Part shown: piece by piece, positions 18,988 to 29,204 of the stretch
Numbering within the stretch: position 1 is the first letter of the stretch
How the letters are laid out: each line of letters opens with the position of its first letter
Assembly: GCF_009857505.1 (NCBI RefSeq)
Contig: NZ_WWCP01000002.1
Location: 124,001-188,000 of the forward strand
Direction: 5' to 3'
Length of the DNA stretch: 64,000 nt
From: Duganella lactea
Lineage (GTDB): Bacteria; Pseudomonadota; Gammaproteobacteria; Burkholderiales; Burkholderiaceae_D
Translations under genes and position numbers: made by a program
The notes under the pieces: generated by a model
Told to the model about the DNA's origin: nothing
What the model saw: only the letters and a program-made list of their open reading frames with translations
Database searches by the model: none

Positions 18988-19494
18988 ATGCCGACGCACG
19001 CAACCACAACACCCCGGCCCTTGCGGCTGCCCGCATTAGCTGGCTGGCTGGTGCTGACTTTTCTCTTTGCCGCCATCGGCGCGTTCGCCTCGTCGCAGGC
19101 CGCCGGGTTTTATCAACAGCTGAACCGTCCCGAATGGGCGCCGCCGCCCTGGCTGTTCGGGCCGGCGTGGACGGTGCTCTATCTGCTAATGGCGGTCGCC
19201 GCATGGCGCGTGCAGCGCGCCGCGCCGCCAACCGGCGCGCGCCCTGAGCTAACGCTGTATGTGGTGCAGCTGGTGGCCAACGCGCTGTGGACCTGGCTGT
19301 TCTTCGGCTGGCATCTGGGCGCGGTGGCGTTTGTCGAAATCCTGGTGCTGTGGCTATTGATCGCCGCCACCACCCGCGCCTTCTGGCGGCGTGATCGCTG
19401 GGCCGGACTAATCTTGGTGCCCTACATCGCCTGGGTCAGTTTCGCCACCTGTCTTTGCTACAGCATCTGGCAACGCAATCCCGGGCTGCTGTGA
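18988..19494 (+). CDS. tspO: TspO/MBR (peripheral benzodiazepine receptor-like) membrane protein
   Basis: 168-residue inner-membrane protein with five helices, rich in Trp. Family features include GFYQQLNRPEWAPPPWLFGPAW (positions about 38-59), the ALWTWLFFGWH stretch, and a C-terminal PYIAWVSFATCLCYSIW. TspO proteins bind porphyrins and affect tetrapyrrole or stress responses. The ATG at 18988 has AGGA nearby; an in-frame ATG at 18958 lacks a binding site. It ends four bases before the convergent PL26-like gene. Confidence 0.93.
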   Translation: MPTHATTTPRPLRLPALAGWLVLTFLFAAIGAFASSQAAGFYQQLNRPEWAPPPWLFGPAWTVLYLLMAVAAWRVQRAAPPTGARPELTLYVVQLVANALWTWLFFGWHLGAVAFVEILVLWLLIAATTRAFWRRDRWAGLILVPYIAWVSFATCLCYSIWQRNPGLL

Positions 19495-19498
19495 AGCC

Positions 19499-22400
19499 TC
19501 AAGCGATGCGGCGCACGGCGAAGTGCTCCACCTTCTGGCGTGACTGCGTGGTGCGGAACCCGAAGTAACCGCCGCCCAGCAGCGGGCCGGGAGCGTTGAA
19601 AAACTCCTTGTCGTCCACAAACAAGCGGGTGCCACGCGCATCGACCACAATGCGGACCCGATACGCGTGGCCGGCTTTCAGCAGGTACTCAGGCGCCGTG
19701 TAATCCTGCAGCAGATTCCGCGCACCGCTACCGTCGTAATAGCGGAAGCGCGAAGTGCTGTTGGTGTTGCCGCCGATGCCGGCGTAGAAAAGTTTGAGCT
19801 TGTCATACGCTTCCAGTTTGCCGGACTGCGTGAAACCCTGTGGCAGCTGCGCCTCCCAGAAGAAGTTCAGATCCGACAGGCGGCCGTCCGCCAGCACCGT
19901 GCGGGTGAAGCTGATTTCGTAGTGGCCGAGCAGTTGTTGGCGCAGCCACACCGTCAAACCACGATCCGCATGCAGCACCAGCGCGCCGCGCTCCACATAC
20001 GCCGCCGTGGTGTTGCCGGCTTCCGCCTCCACCGCCCAAGTCTGCGGATCGAAGCGCTGAAAATCGTCCCGCGCCAGCACGGCGTTGCCAGCCTGCGCTT
20101 CCAGCGCCAGCATGCCCATCGCACCGAGTCCCCATTGGGCGACGGCGTTGGTGGATAGCGTCGGCGCCTCTTCGACCTCGTTCAGCACCAGCGGCGGTTT
20201 TACGCGGCGCGATGCCAGGTCCTTGTCTTTCAGCCCCGCGCGGCCTTCATGAAACTGCGCCCATGCACGTTTCAGCATGGCGTTGTCTTGCTGCTGCACG
20301 GCGGCGTAAGCCAGCAGGCGGGCGTGCCCCTGGCCCAGATTGAGCTTGCCCAGATCCTTGCCCAGTTCCGCTTTCTGTTCTTCGGCGCTCGCGCTGTACA
20401 GCCGGCAGTAGCGCAACCACGCCTCGCGGAAAGCCGCTTGCGGCACCGTGCGTATCAATTCGCTGGCGATTTCCGGCAGGCCGAAAACGGCGCTCAGATG
20501 CGAGACGCTGACCTTTTTATCCGGATCGGGCAGGAAGACGCCGGTACGCAAGTCCATCACGCCGCCACCGGCGAGGAAACCCAATGGTCGCGCGGCGATG
20601 CTGGCCATGCTGTTTAGCAGTTTGTCACGATACTTCGGCTGCCCGCCGCGCTCCCATTCGGTGAACCAGGCCGCCGCCACCGCGCCCCAGTCGGTGCCGA
20701 AGCCCACGCTGGCATGGTGTTCCGGGTCCTGCTCCGGCGCTTGCTGGCCGATCTTGCGGGCCGGGAGAATGGTGCGCAGTCGCTCGACCGCGTCCACCTG
20801 CTCGCGCAGCAGATCGCCGGTGCGCTCGTCGGCGCTCAAGTAGTAGAAGAAGCGGCGGTTGATGGCGGTGGAGACGCGCAACTGCTTGGCGCTGTCGCCC
20901 CAGTGCTGGACGCCGTGGCGCGTGCCGAGCGGACTGAATGGCCCGATATGATGTACATCGACCTCGCCGGTGTGACGGGTCATAGCCTCGGCGACGCGGA
21001 ACGCATCGGCGCGTCCGCTGTGCAGGTAATAGTGCCACAGCCAGATCTCGGTGCTGAGTTCCGAGTTATCCCAGGCGAAGCCGCCAACATCGTAGCGCCA
21101 GACGTGACGCTGCTGGTCGTAGCTGTGCATCACATCGCCGTAATCCCAGAAGCCGTACCAGCGCCGGTCTTCGATCTGCTGGCGGTAGAAATCAAAGGCC
21201 CAGGCCAATTGTTGATCGAGCCTGGTCGGCTGAGAGGCGACTGGATGCCAGTATTCGCTGAACACTCCGGCGCTGTGCAATCGCTGCGGCGACGCGGTCA
21301 GCAGCGGCGGTGACTGCATGCGCTGGCTGATGGCCACCAGTTGTTCGTGCGTTGGCGTCGCGGGCAACAGCTGCAGTTCCAGTTCGCTGGTGCGGGCCAC
21401 GCCGTATGGCGTGCCGAAGCCCGGCTCATAATCCTCGTAAGTGATATCGAGCGCGTCGCGCTGTTTGGCATGATCGGTTTCGCCCATGCCGTCGTGATAA
21501 AAGCGCAGATCCATGGCCTGAGCCTTCGGAGCCCAAAGCCAAAGCGTGACCGTGGCCTGGCTGGTTTCGGCGCCCTGAATGTCGATTTGTCCGGGATAGC
21601 TCTGCCAGAAATTACGGATACCGAACGCGATACCGCCCTCCGGCGCGCCGAGATAGCCGACACCGGCGGCGCGCTGGCCGCTGGCGGCATGAATCCAGCC
21701 GTGGCCTGGGCTGGTGCGCTTGTTGATGCTGTAGCCATCCGGATGCGATTGCAGCAGCGTGTAGCTGCCAAAGGCGGGAATGTAGCGCAGATTCTTGCTG
21801 ACATTGGCCGGCATGCTGTCCGCCGTCACGGCGCGGCCTTGCAGTTGCGCTTCCGCCGCCGCACCGCCGTCACGGCGCAGACCGGTGAGGCCTTGCACCG
21901 CCTCCGCAAACACCCCGCCGTTGGCGCCGACGAAACGGATATAGCGATCATGCAGCGGCCCTGCCAACGGCACATTGAAACGCAGGCCGACGCCCCGGAT
22001 GAAGGCTTGCCGCGGATCGGCGTCGTACACCAGCGTGTGCACCACGCGGATCGCGTCCGAGTTTTTGTAGAAGTACAGGCGCACGGTGAACGGCAGCAGC
22101 GTGCCGCCATCGGCATGCTTGTGCGTGCCGGTGACGCGCACCACGGCGCGCTGCGGTCCGTTCTGCTCCAGCGTGGCCGTGGCGATGGTGCTGTCGAACG
22201 CCTTTCGCCCGGCCGCGTTGTCCTCATCCTCCGCCGCACCCTCCACGAGCAGCACCAACCGCCCATCCTGCAACATCTGCTTGCCCGCCCGCTTCACGGC
22301 CGTCAACAAGATAGCGCCCTGCCGCACCACCGAGCATTGCAACGGCCCCGTATCGACAACAATCGCGCCGTCACGCTCCAGCGCCAGCATGCCGGCGGAC

Positions 22401-22822
22401 GACGATGCGCCGTTGGGCACCGCGCGCCCGGTAGCGTCGAGCAGCGGATGCAGCGTGTAGCCATTCGCCGGCGCGACGCCACCGGCGTCAGGCGCCAGTG
22501 CGTGCGCCGACCACTTCAGCGAGCCATCCGGCCAATAGGCCAGCGGCCACGATTGCACCGCACGTCCATCCGGCCCCAGTTCGAACCTCGCGTCGCCGGG
22601 CACGCGCCCTTGCGGCCATGGCACACCCCAGGTCACCCCCTGAAAGCTGGCAGGCACGCCTTCCAGCCAGTGCAGCCCCGTCTCGCCTGGTCCCGCCGAA
22701 GACGCGGCCGAATCGCGCGTCGTCGCGGCGGCCGCCACGCCGGTGTCGCTCAGTCCCGCAGCGCCCCCCGTCAACAATGCCGCGAACTTGAAGAACTGCC
22801 GACGTTCAAGCGATGCACTCAT
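19499..22822 (-). CDS. Tat-exported YetA/exo-rhamnogalacturonan-lyase-like protein with C-terminal DUF6250-like domain
   Basis: 1107 residues. The N-terminus carries a twin-arginine signal (LERRQFFKFAALL), so it is folded before export. Residues about 45-330 resemble the beta-rich N-terminal domain of PcRGLX/YetA proteins (polysaccharide lyase 26 relatives). Residues about 480-860 look like the helical toroid catalytic region, with RHGVQHWGD and a Trp-rich DYGDVMHSYD stretch. The last 180 residues form a lectin/concanavalin-like module. PL26 enzymes release unsaturated units from rhamnogalacturonan I; activity here is inferred. It is transcribed alone, downstream of the hybrid kinase, and convergent with tspO. 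Confidence 0.72.
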   Translation of the reverse strand: MSASLERRQFFKFAALLTGGAAGLSDTGVAAAATTRDSAASSAGPGETGLHWLEGVPASFQGVTWGVPWPQGRVPGDARFELGPDGRAVQSWPLAYWPDGSLKWSAHALAPDAGGVAPANGYTLHPLLDATGRAVPNGASSSAGMLALERDGAIVVDTGPLQCSVVRQGAILLTAVKRAGKQMLQDGRLVLLVEGAAEDEDNAAGRKAFDSTIATATLEQNGPQRAVVRVTGTHKHADGGTLLPFTVRLYFYKNSDAIRVVHTLVYDADPRQAFIRGVGLRFNVPLAGPLHDRYIRFVGANGGVFAEAVQGLTGLRRDGGAAAEAQLQGRAVTADSMPANVSKNLRYIPAFGSYTLLQSHPDGYSINKRTSPGHGWIHAASGQRAAGVGYLGAPEGGIAFGIRNFWQSYPGQIDIQGAETSQATVTLWLWAPKAQAMDLRFYHDGMGETDHAKQRDALDITYEDYEPGFGTPYGVARTSELELQLLPATPTHEQLVAISQRMQSPPLLTASPQRLHSAGVFSEYWHPVASQPTRLDQQLAWAFDFYRQQIEDRRWYGFWDYGDVMHSYDQQRHVWRYDVGGFAWDNSELSTEIWLWHYYLHSGRADAFRVAEAMTRHTGEVDVHHIGPFSPLGTRHGVQHWGDSAKQLRVSTAINRRFFYYLSADERTGDLLREQVDAVERLRTILPARKIGQQAPEQDPEHHASVGFGTDWGAVAAAWFTEWERGGQPKYRDKLLNSMASIAARPLGFLAGGGVMDLRTGVFLPDPDKKVSVSHLSAVFGLPEIASELIRTVPQAAFREAWLRYCRLYSASAEEQKAELGKDLGKLNLGQGHARLLAYAAVQQQDNAMLKRAWAQFHEGRAGLKDKDLASRRVKPPLVLNEVEEAPTLSTNAVAQWGLGAMGMLALEAQAGNAVLARDDFQRFDPQTWAVEAEAGNTTAAYVERGALVLHADRGLTVWLRQQLLGHYEISFTRTVLADGRLSDLNFFWEAQLPQGFTQSGKLEAYDKLKLFYAGIGGNTNSTSRFRYYDGSGARNLLQDYTAPEYLLKAGHAYRVRIVVDARGTRLFVDDKEFFNAPGPLLGGGYFGFRTTQSRQKVEHFAVRRIA

Positions 22823-22844
22823 GCTGCCAAGCTCCCTGGTAGTT

Positions 22845-22865
22845 GTACTGGACTGCCGACAGTAC
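22845..22865. promoter_or_regulatory. Operator-like inverted repeat upstream of the PL26-like gene
   Basis: GTACTG and CAGTAC separated by nine bases, 22-43 bases upstream of the start codon at 22822. No cognate regulator can be assigned. Confidence 0.3.
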
Positions 22866-22914
22866 CATAGATGCAAAGCACCGCGTGCTCACAAAAATGA
22901 GCAATCAGCCGCCG

Positions 22915-25356
22915 TCACATCGATGCACTGACGGTCACGTGCCGCGCCAGGGTAGTGAACATCTGCTCCACGTCGATCGGCTTGGCGATGAAATCGTCCA
23001 TGCCCGCCTCCGTGCACTGTTCGCGCTCGGAGGCCATCACGCCAGCCGTCATGGCAATCACCGGCAGCGCCAATCCCAGCTCGCCGCGAATGATGCGGGT
23101 GGCGCTGAAACCATCCATCACCGGCATCTGCACGTCCATCAGCACCACGTCGTAGCCGGCATCCGCGCGCAACAGGTTCACCGCCACCTGGCCATTGTCG
23201 GCCACCGTTACCGAGGCGCGCGCCTGTTCCAGTATGCCTTTGGCGACGTTCTGGTTGATCGGATTGTCTTCGACCAGCAGAATGCGCACGCCATCGAGCA
23301 TCGGCGTTTGCGGCGCCTCGGGCACGCCGCCATCCTCACGGCCCGGCGCCAACGCGGTCTGCACCGCGTCGAACAGGCTGGAAGCGGTGACGGGTTTGGT
23401 GAGGAAGGCGGCGCCGGCTTCCGCCATGTTCTGTACCAGCTTGCCGCGACCGTAGGCGTTGACCATGCAGATCACCGGCACCGGCGCCAGTTGCTGGACC
23501 GCGCGCATGGTGGCCATGCCATCCATGCCCGGCATCCAACTATCGACCAGCACCACGTCGTACCGCGTGCCGGCGCGCAGCCGTTCAAGCGCTTCTTCGC
23601 CGGAGGCGGCGCAGTCGCTGGTCCAGTGCCAGGCGCGTATCGTCTTGCTGAGGAAGTTGCGGCTGGTGCGGTTATCGTCCACCACCAGCACGTGCAGCTT
23701 ATTGCCGGAAGGTGTCTCGACCTCGCCGCCATCCTTGAACGCCAGCGTGAACTGGAACTCACTGCCCTTGCCTGGTTCGCTGGTCACCTGGATGGTCCCG
23801 CCCAGCATCTCGATCAGATTTTTGGAGATGGTCAGTCCCAGTCCGGTGCCGCCGAAGCGCCGGGTGAACGACAGGTCGCCCTGCATGAATGGCGAGAACA
23901 GGCGGGCCAGCTGCTTTTCATTCATGCCGATACCGGTGTCGCGGACGCAGAAGCGCAGCGTCAGCGGCTCGCCGCCAACGCGCTGCACCAGCACGGACAC
24001 TTCGCCGCGCTCGGTGAACTTGATCGCATTGCCGGCCAGGTTGACCAGCACCTGCTGCAGCCGCAGCGCGTCGCCACACAGCACACGCGGCACATCGGGA
24101 TCGACGCCGATGCACAGTTCCAGATCCTTCTCGCCGGCGCTGACGCTCATGATGCTCGCCAGCGAGTGCATCACATCATCGAGCTTGAAACGCACCGGAT
24201 GCAGTTCCACTTTCCCCGCCTGCATCTTGGAAAAATCCAGAATGTCGTTCAGGATACCCAGCAGCGACTGGCCCGACGCGCGGATCATTTCCAGATAACG
24301 CTTCTGCTCCGGCGACAGCCTGGTGGTGCCCAGCAGGTGCGCCATGCCCAGCACCGCGTTCATCGGCGTGCGCAGCTCGTGGCTCATGTTGGCGACGAAG
24401 GCATCCTTGGCGGCATCCGCCAGTTCCACCGAACGGTTTAGCCGGCGCGCATACCCCCACGCCAGGCAGAAACCCGCCACCAGCAGTGTCGTCACGAACA
24501 GGCCGATCCACTTGACCGACGCCGCCATCTCGGACCAGACCACGCTGCGCGGCACGCCGATCACCACCGACCAGCCACTGGCTGGCGATCGGCTGTACAT
24601 CGAATACACCGGCATCCCCTCCAGCGTCACCGCCTCCACTGCCGCCTCGTGGCGCGACGGCATCTGCGCCAACAGCGACGGTGCGGCTTTTTGGCCGACG
24701 TGCTTTTCAGGGTCCAGCGTGCGCGCCACGATCACGCCGCGCTGATCGAGGATGGCCGCGACACGGTCTGGCGGCAGCCGCTGCTCATTGAGCACATTGC
24801 CCATCTTTTCGGGCACGAAGCCGACCGAGATCACATACTTCACCTGATCGCCACGCAGCACCGGCGCGTGGATCGCCACCAGCGGACGTTTCAACGCGCC
24901 GCCGATGAACACATCGGAGACCACCGGTTTGCCGGTCTCAAAGACCTTGCGGATGCGATCCGCGCTACCGGGATCGGACAGCCGCTGGCCAAAGGGCCGA
25001 AGGGTATTCAGCAATTGGACCGAATGACGGTCGCTGAGCACAAAATTAATACCGGGGAATTCAGGTCGCAGGGACTTGTTGGCCTCCGCATAAAAGGCAG
25101 CGAAGTCGCCGCGGTCAAGACTGGGCGAATTGGCCAGCGCCAGCGCCACGGTGATGCCGGTGTTGAGATCGCGCTCCACCGCCTGGGCCGCGGCACGCGC
25201 CATGATCAGCGTATCGAGCTTGATCTGGTCACGCTCACGTTCAACGAAGTGCGCGGTCAGCAGCGCAAATCCCACCACGGCTGGCAAGGCGCAGACCCAC
25301 ACCAGACTATAGATTTGCACCTTGATCGACGGCCTGCCTCGCGCCATGAAAGTCAT
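22915..25356 (-). CDS. Hybrid sensor histidine kinase with two receiver domains
   Basis: 813 residues. TM1 (about 15-35) and TM2 (about 283-303) enclose a periplasmic dCache-type sensor. No HAMP is evident. HisKA carries FVANMSHELRTPMN (His about 325), and HATPase_c has NLAGNAIKF, DTGIGM and GGTGLGL. Receiver 1 (about 555-670) has Asp in LVDSWMPGMDG, and receiver 2 (about 690-805) has Asp in LMDVQMPVMDG. No Hpt or output domain is fused, so the phosphate must pass to a separate Hpt protein. Two in-frame ATGs (25356, 25347) both have usable Shine-Dalgarno spacing. No partner regulator is adjacent. Confidence 0.92.
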   Translation of the reverse strand: MTFMARGRPSIKVQIYSLVWVCALPAVVGFALLTAHFVERERDQIKLDTLIMARAAAQAVERDLNTGITVALALANSPSLDRGDFAAFYAEANKSLRPEFPGINFVLSDRHSVQLLNTLRPFGQRLSDPGSADRIRKVFETGKPVVSDVFIGGALKRPLVAIHAPVLRGDQVKYVISVGFVPEKMGNVLNEQRLPPDRVAAILDQRGVIVARTLDPEKHVGQKAAPSLLAQMPSRHEAAVEAVTLEGMPVYSMYSRSPASGWSVVIGVPRSVVWSEMAASVKWIGLFVTTLLVAGFCLAWGYARRLNRSVELADAAKDAFVANMSHELRTPMNAVLGMAHLLGTTRLSPEQKRYLEMIRASGQSLLGILNDILDFSKMQAGKVELHPVRFKLDDVMHSLASIMSVSAGEKDLELCIGVDPDVPRVLCGDALRLQQVLVNLAGNAIKFTERGEVSVLVQRVGGEPLTLRFCVRDTGIGMNEKQLARLFSPFMQGDLSFTRRFGGTGLGLTISKNLIEMLGGTIQVTSEPGKGSEFQFTLAFKDGGEVETPSGNKLHVLVVDDNRTSRNFLSKTIRAWHWTSDCAASGEEALERLRAGTRYDVVLVDSWMPGMDGMATMRAVQQLAPVPVICMVNAYGRGKLVQNMAEAGAAFLTKPVTASSLFDAVQTALAPGREDGGVPEAPQTPMLDGVRILLVEDNPINQNVAKGILEQARASVTVADNGQVAVNLLRADAGYDVVLMDVQMPVMDGFSATRIIRGELGLALPVIAMTAGVMASEREQCTEAGMDDFIAKPIDVEQMFTTLARHVTVSASM

Positions 25357-25386
25357 CCTCGTGCCTTTACATGGTAGATGACTTTA

Positions 25387-26532
25387 TCACAACTTCAGCC
25401 GCGCGCCCAACTGTATTGTGGCGGCGATGTTGCGCGCCGCGCCACGCACGTTGACAGCGGCGGCGGCCAGCGCCTCCTCCACCGTGCAAGGACGGCTGAC
25501 CGAGCCGAATACCGCATCGATGCCGTGTTCGTGCACCGCCGCCGCGTTGACGCCGAGCGCACCGCCGATGGCGATCACCGGCTTGCCGTGGCGCCGCGCC
25601 ACACGCGCCACGCCGATCGGCGTTTTTCCGTTGACGGTCTGGCCGTCGATGCGGCCCTCGCCGGTGATCACCAGATCCGCGTCGGCCACGGCCGCATCCA
25701 GGCCGACAGCGTCGGCCACAATCTCGCTACCAGGACGCAAGCTGCCACCGAGGAAAACCAGCATGGCCGCGCCGATGCCGCCGCCGGCGCCGGCACCCGG
25801 CACGTCCGCCACCTGCTTGCCGAGGTCCCGCGCGATGACGTCGGCGTAGTGGCGCAGATTCTCATCCAGCCGCGCCACCATGTCCGGCGTGGCGCCTTTC
25901 TGCGGGCCGAAGATGGCGGAGGCGCCCTGCGGGCCGACCAGCGGGTTGTCGACATCACAGGCCACCTCGAACACGCAGTCGCCGATACGCGCGTCGAGGC
26001 CGGACAGCTCGATGCGGTCCAAATGATTCAGCGCACCGCCGCCGGGCGGCAGGTCGGCGCCGCCGGCGTCGAGCAAACGGCCACCCAGCGCGTGCAGCAT
26101 GCCAGCGCCGCCGTCGTTGGTGGCGCTGCCGCCGATGCCCAGCACGAAGCGGCGCGCGCCGGCGTTCAGCGCGTTCATGATCAACTCACCCGTGCCGAAG
26201 CTGGTGGTGTGCAGCGGATTGCGCTGCGATGGCGGCACCAGTTCCAGGCCGCTGGCGGCGGCCATCTCGATCACCGCCGTCCGGCCATCGCCCATCAGCC
26301 CATAGAAAGCCGGCACCGGCGCGCCGAGCGGACCGGTGACACGCAGCGCCACCAGCTTGCCGCCGCTGGCGTCGATCATGGCCTGCACCGTACCCTCGCC
26401 GCCGTCCGCCACCGGCAGCTTGCGGTAGTCGGCATCGGGGAATATGTCGCGGAAACCGGCCTCGATCTGGTTGGCCACGGCCATCGCCGTCAGGCTCTCC
26501 TTGAACGAATCGGGTGCTATGACTATTTTCAT
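25387..26532 (-). CDS. garK: Glycerate 2-kinase (GarK/GlxK type)
   Basis: 381-residue glycerate kinase type I, which phosphorylates D-glycerate to 2-phosphoglycerate in glucarate/galactarate or glyoxylate use. The N-terminus MKIVIAPDSFKESLTA and internal PVADGGEGT are family hallmarks; the GIGGSATNDGGAGML loop is also present. It lies nine bases downstream of the MFS importer gene, so the two form an operon, divergent from a CdaR-type activator. Confidence 0.95.
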   Translation of the reverse strand: MKIVIAPDSFKESLTAMAVANQIEAGFRDIFPDADYRKLPVADGGEGTVQAMIDASGGKLVALRVTGPLGAPVPAFYGLMGDGRTAVIEMAAASGLELVPPSQRNPLHTTSFGTGELIMNALNAGARRFVLGIGGSATNDGGAGMLHALGGRLLDAGGADLPPGGGALNHLDRIELSGLDARIGDCVFEVACDVDNPLVGPQGASAIFGPQKGATPDMVARLDENLRHYADVIARDLGKQVADVPGAGAGGGIGAAMLVFLGGSLRPGSEIVADAVGLDAAVADADLVITGEGRIDGQTVNGKTPIGVARVARRHGKPVIAIGGALGVNAAAVHEHGIDAVFGSVSRPCTVEEALAAAAVNVRGAARNIAATIQLGARLKL

Positions 26533-26541
26533 CTGATGCTC

Positions 26542-27828
26542 TTAGCGGTTGACCAGTTTCGCGGGAATGCGCAATACCAGTATCGCACCAAGCAGCAGTA
26601 CGCTGGACAAGATATACAAGGCGGCATCGGTGCTGTTGGTCGCGTCCTTGATCCAGCCGACCAGGAACGGGCTGACGAAGCCGGCGATCTGGCCCAGCGA
26701 ATTAATCAGCGCCAGGCCGGCGGCAGCGGCGGCGCTGCCGAGGAAGGCCGCGGGCAGAGACCAGAACTGCGACAAGGCCGCCAGCGCGCCCATGGTCGCC
26801 ATGCTCAGGCCCACCATGACGATCAAGGCGTTGCTGGAGAAATTGGCCGCCATCAGCAAGCCAATCAGGCCCATGACCATCGGCAGCGAGACGTGCAGGC
26901 GGCGCTCATGATGCTGGTCCGCCGAACGGCCGGCCCACACCATGAACACGGCGGCCAGCAGATAAGGCACGGCGCTCAGCCAGCCCACCGTGACGGCGCT
27001 TTCAAAGCCCAGCGACTTGATAATCGACGGCAGCCAGAAGTTGATCGCGTAGACACCCATCTGGATGCAGAAGTAGATCACGCCCAGCATCCACACGCTG
27101 CCGTTGCGCAACACGGCGCCGAAGGAATCGCCGGTGGTGCTGACGGCGGCGCGCTGCTGCTCATCGGCCAGCAGCGCGGCCTGCATCGCCGATTTCTCTT
27201 CAGCGCTCAGCCATTTTGCTTCGGCGATGCCATCGTTCAGGTAGAAGTACACGCCCACGCCCAGCAGCACGGTCGGCAGGCCTTGCAGCAGGAACAGCCA
27301 CTGCCAACCCATCATGCCGCCCTGGCCGGCGGAAAAGTGCGACAGCATCCAGCCGGACAGCGGGCCGCCGATCAAGCCGGAAATCGGAATCGCCGACATG
27401 AACAGCGCCATCACGTTGCCGCGCTTTTGGGTCGGGAACCAGTGAGTGAAGTACAGCACCATGCCAGGGAAGAAACCGGCTTCCGCCACGCCGGTGAAAA
27501 AGCGCAGCACATAGAACGACGTCGGCGTGGTCACGAACAGCATGCAGGCGGACAGCCCGCCCCACGCGATCATCATCACCGAAATCCAGCGGCGCGCGCC
27601 GATTTTATGCAGAATCAGGTTACTCGGCACACCGCTCAGCACATAGCCGATGAAGAAGATGCCGGCGCCTAAGCCGTAAACGGTATTGCTCAATTTGAGC
27701 GCGTCGAGCATCTCCAGCTTGGCAAAGCCGACGTTCACGCGGTCGAGATAATTGAACAGGTAGCAAACGAAGATGAACGGGATCAGGTGCCAACTGGCCT
27801 TTTTATAGGCGCCGTCGAGTATGGACAT
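26542..27828 (-). CDS. MFS transporter, anion:cation symporter family (sugar acid/glycerate import)
   Basis: 428-residue major facilitator with 12 helices. N-terminal FNYLDRVNVGFAKLEM is characteristic of the ACS family (glucarate, galactonate, tartrate and similar importers). The ATG at 27828 follows GGAG. It is operonic with the glycerate kinase and divergent from CdaR, so a sugar diacid or glycerate is the likely substrate. Since no dehydratase or aldolase is present in the window, glycerate itself is plausible. Confidence 0.9.
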   Translation of the reverse strand: MSILDGAYKKASWHLIPFIFVCYLFNYLDRVNVGFAKLEMLDALKLSNTVYGLGAGIFFIGYVLSGVPSNLILHKIGARRWISVMMIAWGGLSACMLFVTTPTSFYVLRFFTGVAEAGFFPGMVLYFTHWFPTQKRGNVMALFMSAIPISGLIGGPLSGWMLSHFSAGQGGMMGWQWLFLLQGLPTVLLGVGVYFYLNDGIAEAKWLSAEEKSAMQAALLADEQQRAAVSTTGDSFGAVLRNGSVWMLGVIYFCIQMGVYAINFWLPSIIKSLGFESAVTVGWLSAVPYLLAAVFMVWAGRSADQHHERRLHVSLPMVMGLIGLLMAANFSSNALIVMVGLSMATMGALAALSQFWSLPAAFLGSAAAAAGLALINSLGQIAGFVSPFLVGWIKDATNSTDAALYILSSVLLLGAILVLRIPAKLVNR

Positions 27829-27959
27829 GCTTGTCTCCAGAGTTTTGTAGTGAATATCCGGGATTATCTGGAATGGGTCACAAAAAAGCATCGGCCGGAC
27901 GCCAGAATATGGGCGTCTCGCGCCCTACTTTCTTGTGCAAATGCCCTAAAATAACGGAT

Positions 27960-29069
27960 ATGGACATTTTAAGCACGGCACTGGCGCAGGATATCGTTAC
28001 CCGCACCATGCGCATCATCCCCTACAACGTCAACGTCATGGACGCCAACGGCAGCATCATCGCCAGCGGCAATGCCGCCCGGCTGGGCGAGCTGCACGCC
28101 GGCGCCCTGCTGGCGCTGGCCAAGAAACTGACGGTGGAAATCGACGAAGCCAGCGCGCGCAACCTGCACGGTGCGCAGCCCGGCATCAATCTGCCGCTGA
28201 CCGTGCACGGCCGGTTGTGCGGTGCGGTAGGCCTGAGCGGCGCGCCCGCCGAAGTGCGCCAATTCGGTGAACTGGTACGCCTCACCGCAGAAATGATCCT
28301 TGAACAAGCACAGTTGGCCGGCGAGCTGCAACGCGATTCGCGCTACCGCGAAGCCTTTGTCCTGAACCTGATCAACGCCGATCATGCCGCCGACCAGGCG
28401 GACCTGAACGCATGGGCGCACCGGCTCGGCGTCAGCTTCACGCAGCCGCATAACGTGTATGTGCTGGAACTGGACGATGGCGACACCGCGCCAGCGCATC
28501 TGCAAGGCCTGCAACCGCGCCTGCAAGCCCGCCTGCCCTCGGCGCTGACTGCCGCCGCCGGCCCGCGGGAACTGGTGATCCTGGACTTTGAGGATCACCA
28601 ACAGCACGCCCTCGCTACGCTGCTGCGCGAGACCTGCCCGCAGCCACACACGCTCACCATGGGCATCGCGCTGCAAGGCATCGCCGGCGTGGCCACCTCC
28701 TACCAGAGCGCCAGGACCGCCGCCCGCGTGGCCCGCGCGCGCGACGGCAAGCGTAGTGGTCAGCGCCTGTACAGTTACTACGACCACGCGTTGCCTGTAC
28801 TGCTCTCCGGCCTGAACACCGGCTGGCAAGGCGCGCAGCTGCGCGCGCCCATCGAAAAACTCGGCAAGAACAAGGATATGCTGCAGCGCACACTGGAAGT
28901 CTGGTTCGCCCAAGACGGCCATCCCGCCGCCACGGCGGAAGCCTTGCACATCCACCGCAACACGCTGGATTACCGCCTGCGCCGCATCGGCGACATCACC
29001 GGCCTGGATCTGGCGCGGCTGGAAGACCGCTTTATGCTCTACATTTCCGTGCTCTTGTCCAGCCCCTGA
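27960..29069 (+). CDS. cdaR: CdaR-family sugar diacid/glycerate regulator
   Basis: 369-residue activator. It has an N-terminal diacid-recognition domain (about 1-135, starting MDILSTALAQDIVTRTM), a central GGDEF-like remnant, and a C-terminal PucR-type HTH (about 320-369, AEALHIHRNTLDYRLRRI). The ATG at 27960 matches the family start; the longer ORF upstream is not needed. It is divergent from the glycerate kinase operon, which it very likely activates in response to glycerate or a sugar diacid. Confidence 0.9.
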   Translation: MDILSTALAQDIVTRTMRIIPYNVNVMDANGSIIASGNAARLGELHAGALLALAKKLTVEIDEASARNLHGAQPGINLPLTVHGRLCGAVGLSGAPAEVRQFGELVRLTAEMILEQAQLAGELQRDSRYREAFVLNLINADHAADQADLNAWAHRLGVSFTQPHNVYVLELDDGDTAPAHLQGLQPRLQARLPSALTAAAGPRELVILDFEDHQQHALATLLRETCPQPHTLTMGIALQGIAGVATSYQSARTAARVARARDGKRSGQRLYSYYDHALPVLLSGLNTGWQGAQLRAPIEKLGKNKDMLQRTLEVWFAQDGHPAATAEALHIHRNTLDYRLRRIGDITGLDLARLEDRFMLYISVLLSSP

Positions 29070-29204
29070 TCGTAGGCGGCACACATAAAACAACAAGTTC
29101 GGCATTGCTGAAAACATGCTGTATTATTCCCGCTTGCCCAAAAAGCAGCCCACCAGGCCCGCCTTGGGTTACACGATAAAACACAAAAAAGCACTGGAGC
29201 TATT

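Noticed and set aside
25378..27672. 764-codon plus-strand frame
   Set aside because: It lies antisense to glycerate kinase and its MFS partner, has shadow-like composition and no recognisable domain.
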